Source of the DNA: Phycisphaerae bacterium
Lineage (GTDB): Bacteria; Planctomycetota; Phycisphaerae; Sedimentisphaerales; Anaerobacaceae
Assembly (NCBI GenBank): GCA_016782865.1
Contig: JADHXR010000048.1
Location: 1 to 45,954 of the forward strand
Direction of reading: 5' to 3'
DNA length: 45,954 nt
The notes under the pieces are model-generated. The model saw nothing but the letters and a program-made list of their open reading frames with translations, made no database searches and was not told the DNA's origin. Below are positions 7,110-15,258 of this stretch, one piece after another. A program made the position numbers and the translations under genes. Numbering within the stretch: position 1 is the first letter of the stretch; each line of letters opens with the position of its first letter.

Positions 7110-9935
7110 ATGAAATTCAATCGCATTGCTTTTGTGGTTGTCTTGGCGGTATTACTGCCGTGTGCCGGTCTGTGGGCCCGGCCGATGACTGCGCATGACG
7201 CTGAGATGGTCGTGGCCGGCTGGCTCAAAGCCGCTCGGCAACCGCTCGGTACGAACCTCGGCAGGCGAGTGATAGAAGTTGAGACTTTCACGGACGAGGC
7301 CGCCAGGGCGGCCTATTACATTGTCTATCTGCGGCCTTCGGGATTTGTGATCGTCTCGGCCGACGATTCGGTTGAGCCGATCATCGGCTTTGCCGATGAC
7401 GGGACTTATGACCCTTCGTTCGACAATCCGCTGGGGGTGTTGGTAACAACCGACCTCAACGGGCGAGTCGCGGCTGCTCGCGATACGTTTGCCCTCTTGA
7501 TGGATATTGGGGCCGCGGCGCCCGACAGCCCTCAGGGCAAGTGGCGGCGCTTCATCGACCTTGCAGAGAAACCCACAGACGGATTCGGATTGATGAGCCT
7601 GATGTGTATCAGCGATATCCGCGTGATACCGCTGGTACAAAGCAGGTGGGGTCAGGCGGCTGCCTGCGGGTACGACACCTACAACTACTATACGCCGGAT
7701 CAGTACCCCTGCGGGTGTGTCGCGACGGCCCTGGCCCAGGTGATGCGTTACTACGAATATCCCACGGTGCAGATAGGCGTCAACGAATTTGCGATTCGTG
7801 TTGCCGGCACGAGGGGGCAGAAGGCGTACACGCGGGGAGGTGACGGCTTGGGCGCGCCCTACCTCTGGAGTGACATGGCGCTTCGGCCCGAGTCCAATTG
7901 TGCCGCATTCACTGAGGCGCAACGTCAGGCAATCGGCGGACTTTGTTATGACGCAGGTATCGCCGTCGGGATGGAGTACACGGCGACGGGCTCCGGAGCC
8001 TACATGCCTGATGCGAGAGACGCGCTGGTGACCACGTTCCAGTACAGCAATGCCATCCTGGGGTACAATTTCGGCCAGGAAATCCATGCAGGCATCGAAG
8101 GGATGATCAACCCGAATCTCGACGCCGGAGCCCCGGTCATCCTCGCTATTGTTGACGCGCCCGATCTGGACGGTGCGCACGCGGTGGTATGCGACGGTTA
8201 CGGGTACGAATCTTCGACACTGTACCACCATCTGAACATGGGCTGGCGGGGTGTCGATGACCTCTGGTACAGCTTGCCGAATATCGACGCGTCACGGGCC
8301 AAATACACGGTGGTCTTCGGGTGCATTTACAACATTTTCCCATCGGATTCGGGCGAGATAATCAGCGGGCGCGTCCTGGATCCCGACGGCGACCCAATAG
8401 TCAACGCCAGAGTCTTCGCCGAGCCGGGCGGGCGTTCGCCTCTGATCGCCTTGACCGATGACAGAGGGATCTATGCTATCGAGAATCTGAAATCGAACAC
8501 TGTCTACAAGTTGCAGCCGAGCGCGGAAGGATACGTTTTTTCCAGCGAGCCCTTTGAGGTTCATGTGCTAAGCTCGACCGATGGGTCGCCCGAGTCAGGG
8601 AATCGTTGGGGGATCGACTTCTACGCCGAGCAGGTTTTTGACCTGCCGGAGCCTGCGATTATTCATGTGGACGATGACGCCCTCGCCGATCCGGGTGCGG
8701 GCGAGCCGGCCCTGTCTGATCCGTACGAGGACGGCTCGGCCGAGCATCCCTTCGACGCCGTGCAGGAAGCTATCGATGCAGCCGTCTCCGGTGACACAGT
8801 GCTCATTTTGAGCGGGACGTACAGGGGCGACGGCAACCGGGACCTGGATTTGCGAGGCAAAGCGATTACGGTTCGCAGCGCCGAGCCGAACGATCCGAGT
8901 CTCGTGATAATAGATTGTGACGCAACCGCTGACGACCCGCACAGGGGATTCTATTTCCACAGCTACGAAACGCCCGGATCGGTCATCGAAGGTCTGACTG
9001 TGACAGGTGGATATCACGATCAGGGCGGCGGCATTTATTGCTCCGACTGCGCCAGGCCGACGGTGAAAAACTGCACGTTTCGCGGGAACCGGGCCTCCCT
9101 TGGCGGCGGGATGTACGCCGAGAGCAGCCCGACGCTGAATAACTGTACGTTCAGCGGCAACTCCGCCGACGGCGGCGGGGGGCTGTACAATAACGGCGAT
9201 GCATCCGAGTGCAATCCGGTTCTGACCGACTGTACCTTCAGCGGCAACGCCGCAACCCACAACGGCGGTGCAATGTACAATCTGGGACGGCGCGCCAAAC
9301 CAACTTTGAGAAGCTGCGAATTCATCGGCAACTCCGTCTCCGGGGGCGGAGGCGGCGCGATCCGAAACAACATCTCGGCCAATCCCACTCTGATCAATTG
9401 CCTTTTCGCGGGCAACTCCGCAGCCACCTCCGGCGGGGCGATGCGCAATTCCAACAGCGGCAACACGAAGCTGACCAACTGCACGTTCAGTGTGAATTTA
9501 GCCTTGAGAGGGACCGCCTTTGCCTCCACGCCCGATGACGGCGATTCGCAGTCCCCATGCGTGCTTCAGGTCGTCAACTGCATCTTCCGCGACGGCGGCG
9601 ACGAGATCTACAACGACGACGGCTCGGTAATCAACGTCATCTTTAGCAACGTCCAGGACGGCGGCGTCCGAGGTCCCTTCCCAGGCGAGGGCAATATCGA
9701 CGCCGATCCCCATTTTGCCGACCCCGACGGCGGTGACTATCACCTCAAGTCCGAAGCCGGCCGGTGGGACATTAACCAGAGCTGGATCCTCGACGAGACG
9801 ACAAGTCCCTGTATAGACGCCGGGGATTTTACAATGGCTCTCGGCGCCGAGCCGGCCCCGAATGGCGGTGTCATCAATATGGGTGCCTACGGCGGCACCG
9901 TCCGGGCGAGCAAGTCATCGTCGGGCTCACCGTAG
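7110..9935 (+). CDS. Exported C10 (streptopain-like) cysteine protease fused to CarboxypepD_reg and beta-helix domains
   Basis: 941 residues from the ATG at 7110 (a TTG one codon earlier is less likely). Order: signal peptide to about residue 24; a Spi-like inhibitory pro-region at about 30-150 (YYIVYLRPSGFVIVSADDSV); a C10 peptidase domain at about 160-410 with the nucleophile Cys203 in PCGCVATALAQVMRYY, His357 in DLDGAHAVVCDGYGY, and the downstream LNMGW motif; a carboxypeptidase-regulatory-like fold at about 415-520 (ISGRVLDPDGDPIVNARVF); then a parallel beta-helix at about 580-860 built of repeats such as NCTFSGNSADGGGGLYNNG. Streptopain-type enzymes are made as zymogens and cleave after removal of the pro-region. 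The beta-helix could bind polysaccharide or act as a stalk. It is a single-gene unit with its own promoter, and no C-terminal sorting signal is visible. Confidence 0.85.
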   Translation: MKFNRIAFVVVLAVLLPCAGLWARPMTAHDAEMVVAGWLKAARQPLGTNLGRRVIEVETFTDEAARAAYYIVYLRPSGFVIVSADDSVEPIIGFADDGTYDPSFDNPLGVLVTTDLNGRVAAARDTFALLMDIGAAAPDSPQGKWRRFIDLAEKPTDGFGLMSLMCISDIRVIPLVQSRWGQAAACGYDTYNYYTPDQYPCGCVATALAQVMRYYEYPTVQIGVNEFAIRVAGTRGQKAYTRGGDGLGAPYLWSDMALRPESNCAAFTEAQRQAIGGLCYDAGIAVGMEYTATGSGAYMPDARDALVTTFQYSNAILGYNFGQEIHAGIEGMINPNLDAGAPVILAIVDAPDLDGAHAVVCDGYGYESSTLYHHLNMGWRGVDDLWYSLPNIDASRAKYTVVFGCIYNIFPSDSGEIISGRVLDPDGDPIVNARVFAEPGGRSPLIALTDDRGIYAIENLKSNTVYKLQPSAEGYVFSSEPFEVHVLSSTDGSPESGNRWGIDFYAEQVFDLPEPAIIHVDDDALADPGAGEPALSDPYEDGSAEHPFDAVQEAIDAAVSGDTVLILSGTYRGDGNRDLDLRGKAITVRSAEPNDPSLVIIDCDATADDPHRGFYFHSYETPGSVIEGLTVTGGYHDQGGGIYCSDCARPTVKNCTFRGNRASLGGGMYAESSPTLNNCTFSGNSADGGGGLYNNGDASECNPVLTDCTFSGNAATHNGGAMYNLGRRAKPTLRSCEFIGNSVSGGGGGAIRNNISANPTLINCLFAGNSAATSGGAMRNSNSGNTKLTNCTFSVNLALRGTAFASTPDDGDSQSPCVLQVVNCIFRDGGDEIYNDDGSVINVIFSNVQDGGVRGPFPGEGNIDADPHFADPDGGDYHLKSEAGRWDINQSWILDETTSPCIDAGDFTMALGAEPAPNGGVINMGAYGGTVRASKSSSGSP

Positions 9936-10086
9936 CTCCCAATCCGATGGTCGGCTCGATACACGAACGGGAGGCCCTGCCTGATCGCATCGTTGGGTGT
10001 TGTCTGAGATGAATTATGAGTGACTGCTTCGAAGCAAGTTGGTTTGCGCAGTTGTCTGTCAGAGAATTACTGATTAAGATAAGAGC

Positions 10087-11922
10087 ATGAACATTCTAGG
10101 CATATCTGCTTTCTACCATGATAGTGCCGCCGCACTCGTTCGCGATGGCGAAATTATCGCTGCCGCCCAAGAGGAACGGTTTACGAGAAAGAAGCATGAC
10201 AGTCAGTTCCCCTCAAATGCAGTTGCTTACTGCCTCCAGGAGGCGGACCTCACTGCTGAAAAACTCGACCACGTGGTTTTCTACGAGAAGCCGCTTCTGA
10301 AATTCGAAAGGTTGCTCGAAACCTATATTGGCTATGCCCCGCGTGGTTTTGGACAATTCCTGATGGGTATGCCGTTATGGCTTCGTCACAAGCTTCACCT
10401 GCCACGTGAAATGGACAGATCTTTCCACAAGAAGTATGGTGGCAATTACGTTTTTGTTGAGCACCACGAATCGCATGCATCCAGTGCCTTCTTCCCGTCC
10501 CCATTTGATGAAGCTGCGATTCTTACGTTGGACGGCGTGGGCGAATGGGCAACCGGCAGCTTGGGCGTTGGCAGGGGCAACAGAATTGAGCTGATGCAAG
10601 TGATGCACTTTCCTCATTCTTTGGGCCTATTATATTCAGCTTTTACGTATTTTACCGGTTTCCGCGTGAACTCAGGCGAATACAAGATGATGGGCCTCGC
10701 GCCATACGGAGAGCCAAAATACTATTGCCTCATAATGGACAAGCTCTTAGATCTTAAAGAAGACGGTTCGTTCCGATTGGATCTGTCTTATTTTCCCTGG
10801 TGTCACAAAACTGTGATGGTCAGTAAGAAATTTGAGAGACTGTTCGGCGGTGCTCCTCGCAAGCCCGAGTCACCATTGACCCAACGCGAAATGGATATCG
10901 CCGCTTCTATCCAGGCAGTCACCGAAGAGATCATGCTGCGAGCCGCCAGGCATGTGCATAGGCTGACAGGTATGAAGAATCTGACATTGGCCGGCGGCGT
11001 GGCGCTCAATTGTGTTGGCAATGGTCGCGTTTTGCGAGAAGGACCGTTCGATAGTATCTGGATACAGCCTGCGGCAGGTGATGCCGGCGGGGCGCTCGGG
11101 GCCGCACTTTTTGTCTGGTATCAATTGCTCGACAACGAGCGGAAAGTCGACGGCGCCGACAAGCAGCAAGCGTCGCTTTTGGGACCGGCATACAGCCAAG
11201 AGCAGATCCAGCAGTTTCTGGACTCGGTCAATGCCAAATATCATACATTTGAGGGCGAGCAACAATTACTTGACAAAGTGGCAGATCTCATCAGCGAGGG
11301 CAGCGTGGTCGGCTGGTTTCACGGGCGTATGGAGTTCGGACCCCGTGCTCTGGGCAGCCGCAGCATCATTGGCGATGCCCGAAGCGAAGTAATGCAGTCG
11401 ATAATGAACCGCAAAATCAAGTTTCGTGAGTCTTTCCGTCCGTTCGCCCCCTGTGTGCTGCGCGAGAAGGTTCAGGATTACTTCGATATGCACGATGACC
11501 AAGACAGCCCCTACATGCTGTTAGTTGCTTGCCTTAAAGAGGCTGCACGTCTGCCACAGCAAGCGCCGCCTGAGTCGCAGAAAGGGTTGGATAAGCTGAA
11601 AGTCAAACGCAGTGTCGTACCCGCTGTTACTCATGTGGATTACTCAGCCCGCATCCAGACTGTCGATGCCGAGCGGCATCCGAGGCTTCATCGTCTGATA
11701 AGGCGGTTTAACGACAAGACCGGATGCCCAGTGATCATCAACACGAGCTTTAACGTTCGCGGCGAACCTATTGTCTGCTCTCCAGAGCACGCGTACAGGT
11801 GTTTTATGGGCACAAATATGGACGTTCTGGTCTTGGAAGACCAGTTGCTCTATAAGAAGGAACAACCGGATGCCAAACAGCATGCGATGGACGAATATAG
11901 AGCCCAATATGAATTGGATTGA
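10087..11922 (+). CDS. Carbamoyltransferase, NodU/CmcH/TobZ family
   Basis: 611 residues, the full family length. The N-terminal ASKHA-type (Kae1-like) domain starts with MNILGISAFYHDSAAALV and contains the metal-binding VEHHESHASSAFF (His126/127 and His130), the LTLDGVGEWATG segment, and LAGGVALNCVGNGRV with the following AAGDAGGALGAAL loop. The C-terminal YrdC-like domain has GWFHGRMEFGPRALGSRS, FRPFAPCVL, and NTSFNVRGEPIV. These enzymes transfer a carbamoyl group from carbamoyl phosphate, via an adenylate, to a hydroxyl of a sugar or natural product; the acceptor here is unknown. It is followed 28 bases later by an SxtJ-family gene and then a DUF5989 gene, a combination that recurs in bacterial biosynthetic and surface-polymer loci. 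Cytoplasmic. Confidence 0.92.
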   Translation: MNILGISAFYHDSAAALVRDGEIIAAAQEERFTRKKHDSQFPSNAVAYCLQEADLTAEKLDHVVFYEKPLLKFERLLETYIGYAPRGFGQFLMGMPLWLRHKLHLPREMDRSFHKKYGGNYVFVEHHESHASSAFFPSPFDEAAILTLDGVGEWATGSLGVGRGNRIELMQVMHFPHSLGLLYSAFTYFTGFRVNSGEYKMMGLAPYGEPKYYCLIMDKLLDLKEDGSFRLDLSYFPWCHKTVMVSKKFERLFGGAPRKPESPLTQREMDIAASIQAVTEEIMLRAARHVHRLTGMKNLTLAGGVALNCVGNGRVLREGPFDSIWIQPAAGDAGGALGAALFVWYQLLDNERKVDGADKQQASLLGPAYSQEQIQQFLDSVNAKYHTFEGEQQLLDKVADLISEGSVVGWFHGRMEFGPRALGSRSIIGDARSEVMQSIMNRKIKFRESFRPFAPCVLREKVQDYFDMHDDQDSPYMLLVACLKEAARLPQQAPPESQKGLDKLKVKRSVVPAVTHVDYSARIQTVDAERHPRLHRLIRRFNDKTGCPVIINTSFNVRGEPIVCSPEHAYRCFMGTNMDVLVLEDQLLYKKEQPDAKQHAMDEYRAQYELD

Positions 11923-11950
11923 GTTGTATGCTAAAGAGGAGTGATTCCAG

Positions 11951-12370
11951 ATGTTCTTGCCTGAAATAAACTGGCATCCAAACCGCAGAGAGCTTCGCAC
12001 TTTTGCGATGATTGCCCTGATTGCAGCGCTTCTTGCTTCTTTGCTGCTCTACATATTCAGAGGACTTGGGCTTCAATGGGTCGCGGTGATCTCTTCAGTC
12101 GGGGCTGCAATCCTTTTGACCAGCTTCATATCCCTCAGAGCAACCAGAGTGACATACCTTGGCTTAATCCTGGTGACACTTCCGATTGGCTTGGCTGTCA
12201 GCTTCTTTCTGCTTGCGATCTTTTTCTTCGGGATCCTGACCCCTCTGGCGATCGTATTGCGCCTGATAGGTCGAGATCCGCTGAACCGCAAGTTTGACCC
12301 CCAGATCGACAGTTACTGGATAACTCATCATCAACCTGACGATCTCGACCGTTATTTCAACCAGTTTTGA
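11951..12370 (+). CDS. SxtJ-family membrane protein
   Basis: 139 residues with GAGGAG about 10 bases upstream of the ATG. After a short charged start (LPEINWHPNRRELRTFA) there are three to four hydrophobic segments: about 18-38, 42-58, 66-84 and 87-105. The cytoplasmic-looking C-terminal tail (GRDPLNRKFDPQIDSYWI) is typical of the family. SxtJ proteins are named after a gene of the saxitoxin cluster and normally sit beside a NodU/SxtI-type carbamoyltransferase, as here. Their biochemical role is not established; a membrane partner or carrier for the carbamoylated product is a reasonable inference. The stop codon is 18 bases before the start of the next gene, so the three genes form one transcription unit. 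Confidence 0.85.
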   Translation: MFLPEINWHPNRRELRTFAMIALIAALLASLLLYIFRGLGLQWVAVISSVGAAILLTSFISLRATRVTYLGLILVTLPIGLAVSFFLLAIFFFGILTPLAIVLRLIGRDPLNRKFDPQIDSYWITHHQPDDLDRYFNQF

Positions 12371-12388
12371 TGAAATTGGAGAATGTGC

Positions 12389-12598
12389 ATGTCCAAGACT
12401 CCGCGGCAGAAGAAATCAACAGAATTTGGCAAACTGACACCGAAAAGGCGTCCCACTTTGCTGGTGGAGTTCTGGTTCTTTCTGAAACACAACAAGAAGT
12501 GGTGGCTATTGCCCATAATTATTGTGTTGCTGTTCTTAAGCCTGATCCTGTTGCTTGGTGGAACAGCCGTGGCGCCATTTCTATACCCATTCTTTTAA
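12389..12598 (+). CDS. DUF5989-family small membrane protein
   Basis: 69 residues from the ATG at 12389, chosen because GGAG sits 8 bases before it; an ATG two codons earlier is too close. The basic start (MSKTPRQKKSTEFGK) leads to LVEFWFFLKHNKKWWLLPII and one hydrophobic helix running to GGTAVAPFLYPFF at the C-terminus. The E-F-W-x-F-L-x-x-x-K-K-W-W-L-x-P pattern is the hallmark of DUF5989. These proteins occur directly after carbamoyltransferase and SxtJ genes. Function unknown; with one helix and an aromatic-rich interface it may be a small subunit of a membrane complex with SxtJ. Confidence 0.85.
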   Translation: MSKTPRQKKSTEFGKLTPKRRPTLLVEFWFFLKHNKKWWLLPIIIVLLFLSLILLLGGTAVAPFLYPFF

Positions 12599-12600
12599 TG

Positions 12601-12619
12601 TCCCATTCTGCGAATGGGA
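12601..12619. terminator. Hairpin after the carbamoyltransferase cassette
   Basis: A perfect 8-bp stem (TCCCATTC / GAATGGGA) with a 3-base loop lies 3 bases after the DUF5989 stop codon. There is no T-run after it, so it may be an mRNA-protecting hairpin rather than a true terminator. Confidence 0.4.
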
Positions 12620-12660
12620 GAAAATCCCTCGCCTTCAGACGAAGACTCCAGTATTGCAAG

Positions 12661-12831
12661 CTCTAAATTCTAATACCTAAATCCTAAACAAATTCAAAAT
12701 CCTAATGTCACAAATCCAAAACAACCGTAGCGGTCGTTGCCGGACCGGATTGTCGAAAGCTTGTTTTCTTGTTTTGAGCATTTGTATTTTGAACATTCGA
12801 TATTGTTTAGGATTTAGGATTTCGTGCTAAG
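12661..12831. repeat. AT-rich inverted-repeat element
   Basis: A perfect 16-base inverted repeat (CCTAAATCCTAAACAA at 12676-12691 and its complement at 12803-12818) sits within longer imperfect arms, separated by a GC-rich core (around 12724-12752). It lies in the gap between convergent genes. The A/T arms made of repeated AAATCC/AAACAA words look like small non-autonomous elements I have seen in environmental genomes. No transposase and no coding frame. Confidence 0.5.
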
Positions 12832-12971
12832 GATTTTCTTGCCGTTAGAGGGTTTGCAGCCCGTTCAACAAGCCATTACCTTCAGGTAGTGGTGGTAGTT
12901 GACTTGCTTGACGCGAGGCGTTCATTCAGCAACTAAGATGCTGAACGGATGGTGTCCCCCAATCTCCGCGG

Positions 12972-14717
12972 CTACTCCTGCAGGGCGGCCTTTATCCTCT
13001 TGATGTTCTCGCGGGTCTCGGGGTCGTCGGGATCGACGCGTAGTGCCGCCTCAAACTGCGCCACCGCCTCGCGCAAACGCCCTTGCCCGGCGTACGCGGC
13101 GCCGAGGTTGTTGCGTGCCTCTGCGTGGTCCGGATCGAGGCGGACCGCACGCTCCAGATGGGACTGGGCCTCGGCGAACTTCTGCTCTCTGCCGAGTGCC
13201 ATCCCCAGCATGTTGAGCGCGCCCACGTGGTTGGGATCGATCTCAATCGTGCGTCGCAGCTCCGCCACGGCTTTGTCGCCGTGTCCGGTCTTCATCAGGA
13301 TTCGCGCCAGGTTGAAATGCGCATGCGTGAAGTCGGGCCTCAGTTGGATGGCCTTCTCGAATTGCGCCTGAGCTTCTTCATGGCCCAGCCGCTCGTAGGT
13401 GACGCCCAGGTTGTTGTGTGCTCCGGCGTGTGTTGGATCCGCTTGGAGCGCCTGCTTGAACTGAGCGACGGCTTCTGCCGGCTTGCCCGCCTTCAGCAGC
13501 TCAGTGCCCATGCGGTTGTGGACGCGCGCGTAGTTGGGCTGGGTCTGGCCCAATGCCTTGGCGGCCGCGACGGCCTCGGCGTCACTTTGAGCAGAACGCG
13601 GAATCTGACGCGCCGACGGCGCACGGCCGACGTTGAGATCGGCCAGGATCTGCTTCAGCGCCTCGGCGGCGATGCGGCACCCTTCGGGTGAGGGATGGAG
13701 TTCATCGCCGCAGCTGTAGCGCAGCCGCGGATTCACCGCACTGGCCGACTCCGCCTGGTGCCGGGCGAAGAACTCCGAGAGCCGGACCGACGGGATCTCA
13801 TGCATCGCCGCCAGATGCTCGACCACGAGTTGGGCTGCCATTTTGCGATTTTTCGCAAAATGGGGTCCCTGCTCGCTGTTCTGCGGCATGAAGCAGACGT
13901 CAGCGATGCGGTCATCCAGAAACCGCGGCCAGATGGCGAGAAGCGGCTGAAACCCGTGGCGGTCGGCGAGCTGGCGGCATCGGCGCAATCCCTGGGCCAC
14001 ATTGTTGTCTCCGATGGCGTCCTGGTTCCAGCGCACGGGGTCGGCCTCTGCTCCGAAGCCAAACAGATTCAACCGGATGCTGGCCAGGCGAAAGAGGTGG
14101 GACCTGCGAAACAACGCTTTGACGAGAGCGGGACGATCAATCGTCCCGGCAAGAGGAAATGCCTCGCGGTTGAAGTTGTCGAAGTCGTTCTCCACGAACA
14201 CCAGAACGACTACGTCCGGATCGAATCGCAGCCCCTTGGCCTCCAGCAGCTCGACTTCGGCACGCGTGCAATAGGCGCTGACGCCGAAGTTGAGGACCTC
14301 GGTTGATCCATCGCCGTAGAGAGCTTCGAGTTGGCGCGAAATGGTTTCGGATTCGCGCAGGCCATAGCCCTCGACGACCGAATCTCCGAGCAGCAGGACC
14401 CGCCTGACGCCATCAGGCTTGCCGAGCGTGCGCTCTCTGTCGCGCTGCCCGTGGGAGTTGGTCCGTTCGTAGGTCTGGATGAAGTCCGGATCGTCACTGC
14501 GGCAGTTTGCCTTCAGCTCGAAGCCCAGGATCGGATTCGTCGAGCGCTTGTAGATGCAGTCATAGGAACTGAGCTGAATTGGCTTTATGCCTGGCGCCCG
14601 ACCGAGGACTCGAACTATGACTTCGCCCGCGAGCAGCGAGAGCAGGGTGGCGCAGACCGCCACGGCCGGGCCGGCCAGCCGGCGAAGAAACGCTCGCGAC
14701 CGTTGTTCTGATGACAT
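12972..14717 (-). CDS. Membrane-anchored SGNH hydrolase with C-terminal TPR repeats
   Basis: 581 residues. One hydrophobic helix near the N-terminus (AGPAVAVCATLLSLLAGEVI) suggests a signal anchor with the rest outside the inner membrane. Residues about 105-350 carry all four SGNH blocks: Ser113 in LLLGDSVVEGYG, Gly145 in NFGVSAY, Asn177 in FVENDFDN, and the Asp338/His341 pair in GDELHPSPEG. These hydrolases remove acyl groups, often acetate, from sugars. Residues about 385-575 hold five TPR repeats (for example KPAEAVAQFKQALQADPTHA, GRLREAVAQFEAALRVDPDD) that would mediate assembly. It converges on the carbamoyltransferase cassette, and SGNH proteins are frequent partners of NodU/SxtJ/DUF5989 sets, so a joint role in modifying a surface glycan is plausible. 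Confidence 0.85.
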   Translation of the reverse strand: MSSEQRSRAFLRRLAGPAVAVCATLLSLLAGEVIVRVLGRAPGIKPIQLSSYDCIYKRSTNPILGFELKANCRSDDPDFIQTYERTNSHGQRDRERTLGKPDGVRRVLLLGDSVVEGYGLRESETISRQLEALYGDGSTEVLNFGVSAYCTRAEVELLEAKGLRFDPDVVVLVFVENDFDNFNREAFPLAGTIDRPALVKALFRRSHLFRLASIRLNLFGFGAEADPVRWNQDAIGDNNVAQGLRRCRQLADRHGFQPLLAIWPRFLDDRIADVCFMPQNSEQGPHFAKNRKMAAQLVVEHLAAMHEIPSVRLSEFFARHQAESASAVNPRLRYSCGDELHPSPEGCRIAAEALKQILADLNVGRAPSARQIPRSAQSDAEAVAAAKALGQTQPNYARVHNRMGTELLKAGKPAEAVAQFKQALQADPTHAGAHNNLGVTYERLGHEEAQAQFEKAIQLRPDFTHAHFNLARILMKTGHGDKAVAELRRTIEIDPNHVGALNMLGMALGREQKFAEAQSHLERAVRLDPDHAEARNNLGAAYAGQGRLREAVAQFEAALRVDPDDPETRENIKRIKAALQE

Positions 14718-14797
14718 GCTGCCTGTGCCTCAGTTATCTGCGCCATCGTGTCGTCGGTTTGGCTGAGAAGCAAGTCTGATGTCCACCGACAGGGGTG

Positions 14798-14826
14798 ATT
14801 GTACCACGAGCCGGTAGGGTGTTCAA
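14798..14826 (-). promoter_or_regulatory. Promoter for the SGNH/TPR gene
   Basis: On the minus strand TTGAAC (14821-14826), a 17-base spacer, and TACAAT (14798-14803), giving a leader of about 75 bases. The same two hexamers and spacing occur upstream of the RRM gene at 40158-40186. Confidence 0.6.
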
Positions 14827-14859
14827 CTTGTGTGTATTTAGCCGGGAAAGAACCATCCC

Positions 14860-14965
14860 CATCCCGATAAACGGCAATCGGGATGAGGCTGCCACCCAAT
14901 TAGGATTGAAAGAACATGGGTGGCAGCCTCAAGCTTGGACCACCGCACGGCGGGGGGCCAAGTTT
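14860..14965. repeat. Cluster of three adjacent inverted repeats
   Basis: Three hairpins follow each other: CATCCCGAT (14860-14868) with ATCGGGATG (14877-14885); GAGGCTGCCACCCA (14885-14898) with its exact complement (14917-14930); and AAGCTTGG (14931-14938) with CCAAGTTT (14958-14965). The second is a perfect 14-bp stem. They lie between divergent promoters, about 35 bases upstream of the SGNH promoter and 140 upstream of the first LamG promoter. Possibly a mobile palindromic unit; otherwise the 14718-15104 gap holds only the promoter at 14798. Confidence 0.55.
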
Positions 14966-15104
14966 GGGGATGGTCGCAACGCCATGCTCCTCGCAACGAC
15001 AGAAGGTTGATGTGAGACGGTTTCTTCGTGTTTCGGGCATTTCTGCCTGATGTCGCCCGAAAGATGTGCCGATGCATGATTCTGAGATGATTCTGAGATT
15101 TTCC

Positions 15105-15134
15105 TTGACGACGCGGCCGGCAATTTGGTATAAA
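15105..15134 (+). promoter_or_regulatory. LamG-cassette promoter 1
   Basis: TTGACG (15105-15110), an 18-base spacer ending in TTTGG, and TATAAA (15129-15134). Position, spacing and the GG just before the -10 match the promoters at 21045, 24719 and 28478. Confidence 0.7.
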
Positions 15135-15140
15135 TGACTT

Positions 15141-15258
15141 GGTGAAGTTTCTGGTTGTCTGAGAAGTGCTCTGTGTCAGAAGAGGTGAATTTGAGTGAGG
15201 CCGAAATCATTATCGGTCCTTATAAACTAACTCAACTTTTTTTAGAAGGAGGCCTGTC
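15141..15258 (+). promoter_or_regulatory. Conserved leader of LamG gene A
   Basis: About 118-base 5' leader related to those of genes C, D and E: a GTGAAG block near the start, an AAGAGGTGAATTTG block, an ATCATTATCGGTC block, a TCAACT plus T-run block, and GAAGGAGG just before the ATG. Confidence 0.5.

Noticed and set aside
7152..8231. 359-aa open frame antisense to the C10 protease
   Set aside because: Low-complexity composition and no start signal; sense frame is clearly coding.
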